Shown here piece by piece: positions 59,887 through 64,000 of a stretch of 64,000 bases of DNA (its first letter is position 1; each line of letters starts with the position of its first letter). A program made the translations under genes and the position numbers. This DNA is from SIG607 sp045592625. Its GTDB lineage: Bacteria > Bacillota > Clostridia > Oscillospirales > Acutalibacteraceae. A model generated the notes under the pieces. That model was not told the DNA's origin. It did no database searches and worked only from the letters and a program-made list of their open reading frames with translations. The DNA is taken from the NCBI GenBank assembly GCA_045592625.1, contig JAZNVC010000004.1, positions 219,908 through 283,907 on the forward strand, given 5' to 3'.

Positions 59887-60675
59887 TTATTCAAGAGAAT
59901 AGTTTTCGCCTATACGTTCGTATTTTAGCGAAGTTAAGGTATTATACTGGAGTTGTTCCCATTTATCGCCGTTAACAATTTTTTCAATCTTTGAGAGATT
60001 GTCTTTTTTGTCGGTAATGCCGGGAATAAGGGGTGTTCTTATAACAAAGGGTTTACCACTTTTTCTTAAATGTTCAAGATTCTTAAGAATTAAATCATTT
60101 GAAACACCCGTATATTTTTTGTGAAGTTCGCTGTCTGCAAGTTTAATGTCAAACATCACAAAATCCACTCTTTTTATTACCTCTTTAAAAAGTTCTTCGT
60201 CTGCATAGCCACAGGTTTCAATAGCCTTGTGAATGGTGGTTTTTTCAAGAAATTCTATTAATGCCTTGCCTTGCGAAAGGGGTTCGCCTCCCGAAAAGGT
60301 TATGCCGCCGTTTTCGCCCACCAATCTCGCCTGACGTTCAACAATGCCCAGATAATCGTTAAGCGAAAGGGTACGAACCGACACAGAAAGAGCCTTTGGT
60401 TTACACACCTCTATGCATTTGCCGCAAAGGTTACACCGACTACGGTCAATTTTATGCAAAGTATCAAATGTATGGACATTGTTGGGACATATTTCACAGG
60501 CTTTGCAAAAAGTACATTTTTTAACATCAAAGACAAGGATAGGCTTTTGGCTTTTTGCTTCAGGGTTATGACACCATACACAAGAAAGAGGGCAACCCGC
60601 CAAAAAAACGGTTGTGCGAATGCCCGGACCATCGTGCAAGGTAAAACTTTGCACATCTGTTATTTTTAAGTCCAT
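59887..60675 (-). CDS. Glycyl radical enzyme activase (radical SAM)
   Basis: 262 residues. The radical SAM triad is in AGCPLSCVWC (Cys 28, 32, 35). Two extra 4Fe-4S sites follow (CTFCKACEICPNN; CNLCGKCIEVCKP), typical of activases of non-PFL glycyl radical enzymes. FSGGEPLSQG binds SAM. It installs the glycyl radical on the enzyme encoded seven bases upstream. Confidence 0.93.
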   Translation of the reverse strand: MDLKITDVQSFTLHDGPGIRTTVFLAGCPLSCVWCHNPEAKSQKPILVFDVKKCTFCKACEICPNNVHTFDTLHKIDRSRCNLCGKCIEVCKPKALSVSVRTLSLNDYLGIVERQARLVGENGGITFSGGEPLSQGKALIEFLEKTTIHKAIETCGYADEELFKEVIKRVDFVMFDIKLADSELHKKYTGVSNDLILKNLEHLRKSGKPFVIRTPLIPGITDKKDNLSKIEKIVNGDKWEQLQYNTLTSLKYERIGENYSLE

Positions 60676-60682
60676 AAATGTT

Positions 60683-62884
60683 TTATACCTCTAAAAGACT
60701 TCTTGTAATAACTTCATCCTGATAATTTTCGGGAAGACTTACAAAAGGTGCTGAGAAACCGCACACACGAACAACTATGTCCTTGTGATTTTCGGGGTCT
60801 TTTTTAGCAGCAAGAAGTTCTTCACGGTTTACACAGTTAGGCTGTATTGCCTGAAGTCCGTTATGAGCAAAAACTCTGAACAAGGATGCCATTGTTTCCT
60901 CTGTAATCTTTCCTGCAGGTAAATTAATAGTCATTGACGCATTGCCCGAAGTTCTCGTAAAGTCAATATTTTTGAAGCTTTCGAGCATATCGTAAAGAGA
61001 AGATTTGTTTCCGCTTCTTGTGGGGGTTATACCCTGACTTACAAACGCGCCTACCTTATTACCGTTGGGAAGAGCCTCTATCCATTGACCCATACGCACT
61101 ATTTCTGTGTATAAGTTAAAGCCAACACGGCATTTGCCAACGATAAGATTTTCAACTCTGTCCCCTATATCGCATAGGTCATTAAAGAATTTTGCAGCAA
61201 AAGCAGTAGATTCCTCATTACCGTCGCCAAAGGAAGGAACAGCCAACGCCTTTTGGCGTAATTCTTCGTTGCTCCAGTTGTTAAAGCACTGTGCAAAAAG
61301 TTCCTCCATTGTGCAAATCTTTTGGTCGAAGCACAATTTCTTTATAACGTGAAGAGAATCACAGGCCTCTGCAAAACAGGTAAAATAAACAGCTTCACGG
61401 CTGTATTTAATACCGCCTGCCGTTACATCTTTCTTCATTTCAATACAAGGCTTCATTAGGGCAGAAAGTATACAAGCAGGGTTTACCTTATCCCAAACCG
61501 TTGAGCCTCTTGTAGAGTAGTCGTTACGCTTTTGAACAACCTGGAAAACAACATTCAAATAACTTTCATACAGTTCATCAAAGGTTTTTGCCTCTATAAA
61601 AGGCTTAAATGTAATTTCTTTTTGCTTTAATTTTTCAGCAGAATTTTTCATAAGCCAATACATCGGAGACAAAAGTGAGCAATATTCACCGCTGTATTTA
61701 TTGTTATAATCGGGAGTAAGTGCATCCCAACAACCGCCGACAAGATAGTCTCTTGCATCCTTTAATTCGGTACCGATATTAACAAGAGCAGGAATCATAA
61801 TGTCATCATTTTCGTAAAGGCTATAGCTTCTGCCGTTTACAAGTGCTCTGCTGATAAGTCTTAAATATTCTTCTGGTGAATTTTCGGAAAAACGGCACAT
61901 AATTTTGGGGTACATACAGTTAAGATTATCTCTGGCTGTAATGAACATGGTTGTTACGGGATTGAAAACAGGATTGCCGTCCATATCACAACCACCTAAA
62001 GTAAAGGTGTTTTCAAGTTCATAGGAAACAACACCGTCAAATTTTTCTTTTCTGTTATTGGTGCAATCCCAGAACAGCATAAAGCGACAAACAAGGTCAA
62101 ACATTTCCTCGTCTGTAACGCCGTTGGCCTTGTCGTTTTCGTAAAGGTCGGCAAGTAAAACGTCGGCTCTGCCCATAGAACTGAATCCGTAACCCTCAAG
62201 AGTACCCATTGCTTTTCTTATAAAGCCCATGGTGCAAAGTCCTTCGTGGAATGTTTTAGGCGGATTATACGGAACCCTTTCGGTTATTTCGGCAAGGTCG
62301 TTTAAGCCGTTTTTACGAGCTTCATCGGCACAACGCTGTGCAATTTTGCAAAGAGCCTTAATTCCTGCTTCGGCACAGTCAATAAACTCTGACTCTTCCT
62401 TGGTTTCACAGGTCTTTTTGGCTACATTCAGTTCCTCAAGAATTCCCGAAAGACCTATACTAAACACCTTTGTCATAGGTATGCCAAGGTGCATAAAGTC
62501 GGCAAACTCACCGCACTGCGAATAAATTCCGAAGGTCTTATATTTTCTGTAGTTTTCGGGGTCAAAATCTTCGTACAGATGCTTATTTCTGTGGAAAAGC
62601 CAACCGTTAGCGTGTTCTCCGCCTCGCTCGAAATTTCCATCGCACCATGCAAGTAAAGCTCCCGTTTCAAATGCAAAAGGAATGTCTGCAAATACTGTCG
62701 GCTCTAAATTGTCAGCGATTACTTCATATAATTTTTTCTTAAGAAAATAACTGCTTGCATCAGGATGCTCTGCAGCATAGGCATCCATAATGTCAAATAC
62801 CTTTACCCTAAGGTTTTCAACCTTCTCGGGCAAAATCTCAAAATAATACTCGTGAAGTTCTTTTCTGATATTGTCATAAACCAT
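60683..62884 (-). CDS. Glycyl radical enzyme of unknown substrate class
   Basis: 733 residues. The C-terminal radical loop is RVCGFSAPFVSL with Gly near 709. The catalytic Cys is in GGCWD (Cys near 385); most dehydratases and lyases have GCxE, and pyruvate formate-lyase has CC. The Glu to Asp change and Trp next to Cys leave its reaction open. It is preceded by a promoter (TTGTAT-17-TAAAAT) and divergent from an AraC regulator, so it is probably induced by its substrate. It needs anaerobiosis. Confidence 0.9.
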   Translation of the reverse strand: MVYDNIRKELHEYYFEILPEKVENLRVKVFDIMDAYAAEHPDASSYFLKKKLYEVIADNLEPTVFADIPFAFETGALLAWCDGNFERGGEHANGWLFHRNKHLYEDFDPENYRKYKTFGIYSQCGEFADFMHLGIPMTKVFSIGLSGILEELNVAKKTCETKEESEFIDCAEAGIKALCKIAQRCADEARKNGLNDLAEITERVPYNPPKTFHEGLCTMGFIRKAMGTLEGYGFSSMGRADVLLADLYENDKANGVTDEEMFDLVCRFMLFWDCTNNRKEKFDGVVSYELENTFTLGGCDMDGNPVFNPVTTMFITARDNLNCMYPKIMCRFSENSPEEYLRLISRALVNGRSYSLYENDDIMIPALVNIGTELKDARDYLVGGCWDALTPDYNNKYSGEYCSLLSPMYWLMKNSAEKLKQKEITFKPFIEAKTFDELYESYLNVVFQVVQKRNDYSTRGSTVWDKVNPACILSALMKPCIEMKKDVTAGGIKYSREAVYFTCFAEACDSLHVIKKLCFDQKICTMEELFAQCFNNWSNEELRQKALAVPSFGDGNEESTAFAAKFFNDLCDIGDRVENLIVGKCRVGFNLYTEIVRMGQWIEALPNGNKVGAFVSQGITPTRSGNKSSLYDMLESFKNIDFTRTSGNASMTINLPAGKITEETMASLFRVFAHNGLQAIQPNCVNREELLAAKKDPENHKDIVVRVCGFSAPFVSLPENYQDEVITRSLLEV

Positions 62885-62917
62885 AGATGTATCACTCCTT
62901 TGGATTTCTGTATCTAA

Positions 62918-62946
62918 ATTTTATTACATTTTTTCAAAAAATACAA
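62918..62946 (-). promoter_or_regulatory. Promoter of the glycyl radical enzyme operon
   Basis: Minus strand TTGTAT, 17 bases, TAAAAT, facing the AraC promoter. Confidence 0.65.
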
Positions 62947-62997
62947 TACAGAAAAATCAATTATTTGCACAAAACGGAACAAAATTCCTCGAATTTG

Positions 62998-63026
62998 TTG
63001 ACTTTTTTTAAAAAAAGATGTATAAT
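62998..63026 (+). promoter_or_regulatory. Promoter of the AraC-family gene
   Basis: TTGACT, 17 bases, TATAAT. Confidence 0.85.
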
Positions 63027-63047
63027 CAGCGTGTGGAGATGATGTTT

Positions 63048-63794
63048 ATGACCAATCACATAATAAAACTTCTTAATATATATACCTATCAGGCAGATAA
63101 GGCATATTGGACAAATACCCTTTCCTCGCATATCAATATTATCTCCTATCAACTTGACGGAAGGTATGACCACACCTTTGATTTTGGCACTTTAGAGGTA
63201 AAAAAAGACCATATATTTAATATCGGCCCGTGTGATTCTTACAGTGTGAAAAGAATTGAAAAAGGTTCTTCCATTTGTGTTACATTTACGTCGGACGTTC
63301 CTATAAAAACTCAACTTATGGACTGTACCAACGACCCTCGCTTTTCAATACTGTTCAAAAAATTGCTGACATACCGAAGCATCGGCATTGAAAGTAATTA
63401 TTATATGGCACTGTCCATAATCTATGAAATACTGCACCTTTTAAATAAAAAAGAATCTTTTGAGCCCTTATCCCCCCATACAAACAGTGCTATTGCCGAA
63501 ACACATAATTTTTTACTCAATAATTTTTACAATAACGAAATCGACCTTACTCAGTTTTATGAAAAATCGGGACTGAGTGATAAATATTTCAGAGAGTCAT
63601 TTAAAAAATTATACGGCTTATCTCCCACACAGTTTCTTATAAATTTACGGCTTAATGAAGCGGCAAAACTTCTGTCACAAGGCGTTTTTACCGTAACGGA
63701 AGTTGCTCAGACGGTGGGTTTTTCAGACGTTTACTATTTCAGCAGACTTTTTAAGAAAAAATTTGGCATTCCGCCAAGTAAATTCGAAAAATAA
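63048..63794 (+). CDS. AraC-family transcriptional regulator
   Basis: About 248 residues: an N-terminal cupin-like sensor and a C-terminal double helix-turn-helix (LTQFYEKSGLSDKYFRESFK; VTEVAQTVGFSDVYYFSRLF). GTGGAG lies nine bases before the ATG at 63048; an ATG at 63018 falls inside the -10 region. Divergent from the glycyl radical enzyme operon, which it likely controls. Confidence 0.92.
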   Translation: MTNHIIKLLNIYTYQADKAYWTNTLSSHINIISYQLDGRYDHTFDFGTLEVKKDHIFNIGPCDSYSVKRIEKGSSICVTFTSDVPIKTQLMDCTNDPRFSILFKKLLTYRSIGIESNYYMALSIIYEILHLLNKKESFEPLSPHTNSAIAETHNFLLNNFYNNEIDLTQFYEKSGLSDKYFRESFKKLYGLSPTQFLINLRLNEAAKLLSQGVFTVTEVAQTVGFSDVYYFSRLFKKKFGIPPSKFEK

Positions 63795-63824
63795 AACAGG
63801 ATGAAAACTTCATCCTGTTTTTTG
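63794..63824 (+). terminator. Terminator of the AraC gene
   Basis: AAACAGGATGAA pairs with TTCATCCTGTTT around AAC, then Ts. Confidence 0.88.
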
Positions 63825-63830
63825 TTATAA

Positions 63831-63858
63831 AAAAAGCAGTCAAAATTGACTGCTTTAG
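63831..63858 (-). terminator. Probable rRNA operon terminator
   Basis: AAAGCAGTCAA pairs with TTGACTGCTTT; on the minus strand the stem is followed by a T-run, about 50 bases beyond the 23S end. Confidence 0.8.
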
Positions 63859-63907
63859 GATCACACCTTCAAAACTGAACAAAGTAGTTGCGGAGAATCG
63901 AAATATA

Positions 63908-64000
63908 GGTCAAGCCCTCGGTCTATTAGTACACCCTAGCTTTGACATCGCTGCCTTTAGACTTGGTGCCTATCAACCCGGTAGTCTTCCGGGGACCTTA
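63908..64000 (-). rRNA. 23S ribosomal RNA, 3' end (partial)
   Basis: The minus strand reads GGGTTGATAGGC, then GCAGCGATGTCAAAGCTAG and GTACTAATAGACCGAGGGCTTGACC, the conserved 3' end of 23S rRNA. The flank TTTGTTCAGTTTTGAAGG is the usual start of the following spacer in Bacillota. The gene runs off the right edge. Confidence 0.95.

Noticed and set aside
63795..63907. 5S rRNA or tRNA gene between 23S and the AraC gene
   Set aside because: The gap is too short and is filled by two hairpins; no 5S or cloverleaf sequence is seen.

Overview
The window looks like a chromosome segment of an anaerobic, spore-lineage Bacillota of class Clostridia (Oscillospirales/Ruminococcus-like by overall flavour; this placement is inference). 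Supporting signs are: a moderately AT-rich sequence with strong AGGAGG-type ribosome sites and TTGACA-N17-TATAAT promoters; a complete spoVT sporulation regulator; a T-box leader in front of thrS; an S6-SSB-S18 operon; dockerin-bearing secreted cell-wall enzymes; an oxygen-sensitive glycyl radical enzyme with its activase; and a minimal SufC-SufB/D iron-sulfur system. No phage, CRISPR array, tRNA gene or complete insertion sequence was recognised.

Layout. (1) 1-2720: end of a probable acyltransferase, an organophosphate-type MFS transporter and a DUF368 (PopT-like) membrane protein. (2) 2740-9950: an accessory island directly upstream of spoVT. Minus-strand cargo (a fused restriction-methyltransferase with specificity subunit and controller protein; a PH-like membrane protein; a Fic protein; a beta-propeller-like protein) lies between repeated, truncated copies of the spoVT promoter and 5' end. 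(3) 9950-18360: spoVT, then rimP-nusA-ylxR-ylxQ-infB-rbfA-nrnA-truB-ribF, a compact translation/transcription operon whose leader carries a terminator-like hairpin. (4) 18490-21730: two secreted cysteine-peptidase-like proteins with Listeria-Bacteroides-type repeats and dockerins. (5) 21766-28690 (minus): hydrolase-murF-ddl-CDF transporter, a CYTH protein, and mgtE behind a structured leader. (6) 28800-34130: U32 protease family protein, TspO, a membrane protein, a dockerin-bearing DD-carboxypeptidase, rpsF-ssb-rpsR. (7) 34520-40970: rodA/ftsW-type gene, tsaE-tsaB-rpiB, T-box-thrS, gdhA. (8) 40970-50620: proB-proA-proC-PAP2, a GtrB-like glycosyltransferase, glyS-nptA-sufC-sufB/D. (9) 50780-56160: two small unknown genes, a decayed MATE gene, gpsA, an LtaS-like protein, a HAD phosphatase. 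(10) 56490-59770: rhamnose operon (glycosyltransferase-rfbD-rfbB-rfbC). (11) 59887-63800: glycyl radical enzyme, activase and a divergent AraC regulator. (12) 63908-64000: 3' end of a minus-strand 23S rRNA gene with no 5S gene before the next protein gene.

The most unusual feature is the spoVT-proximal island. Four partial spoVT 5' ends precede the one intact gene. Three of the leaders (two fossils and the intact gene) keep the same sigma-G-like promoter spacing. Cargo genes share flanking terminators and a tail repeat, and two share the divergent promoter region. The fossils fall into two sequence types, which fits repeated import of cassettes that each carry a replacement spoVT 5' end. This reads as a defence/accessory hotspot built on a sporulation gene. 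The mechanism is unknown and no recombinase is visible.
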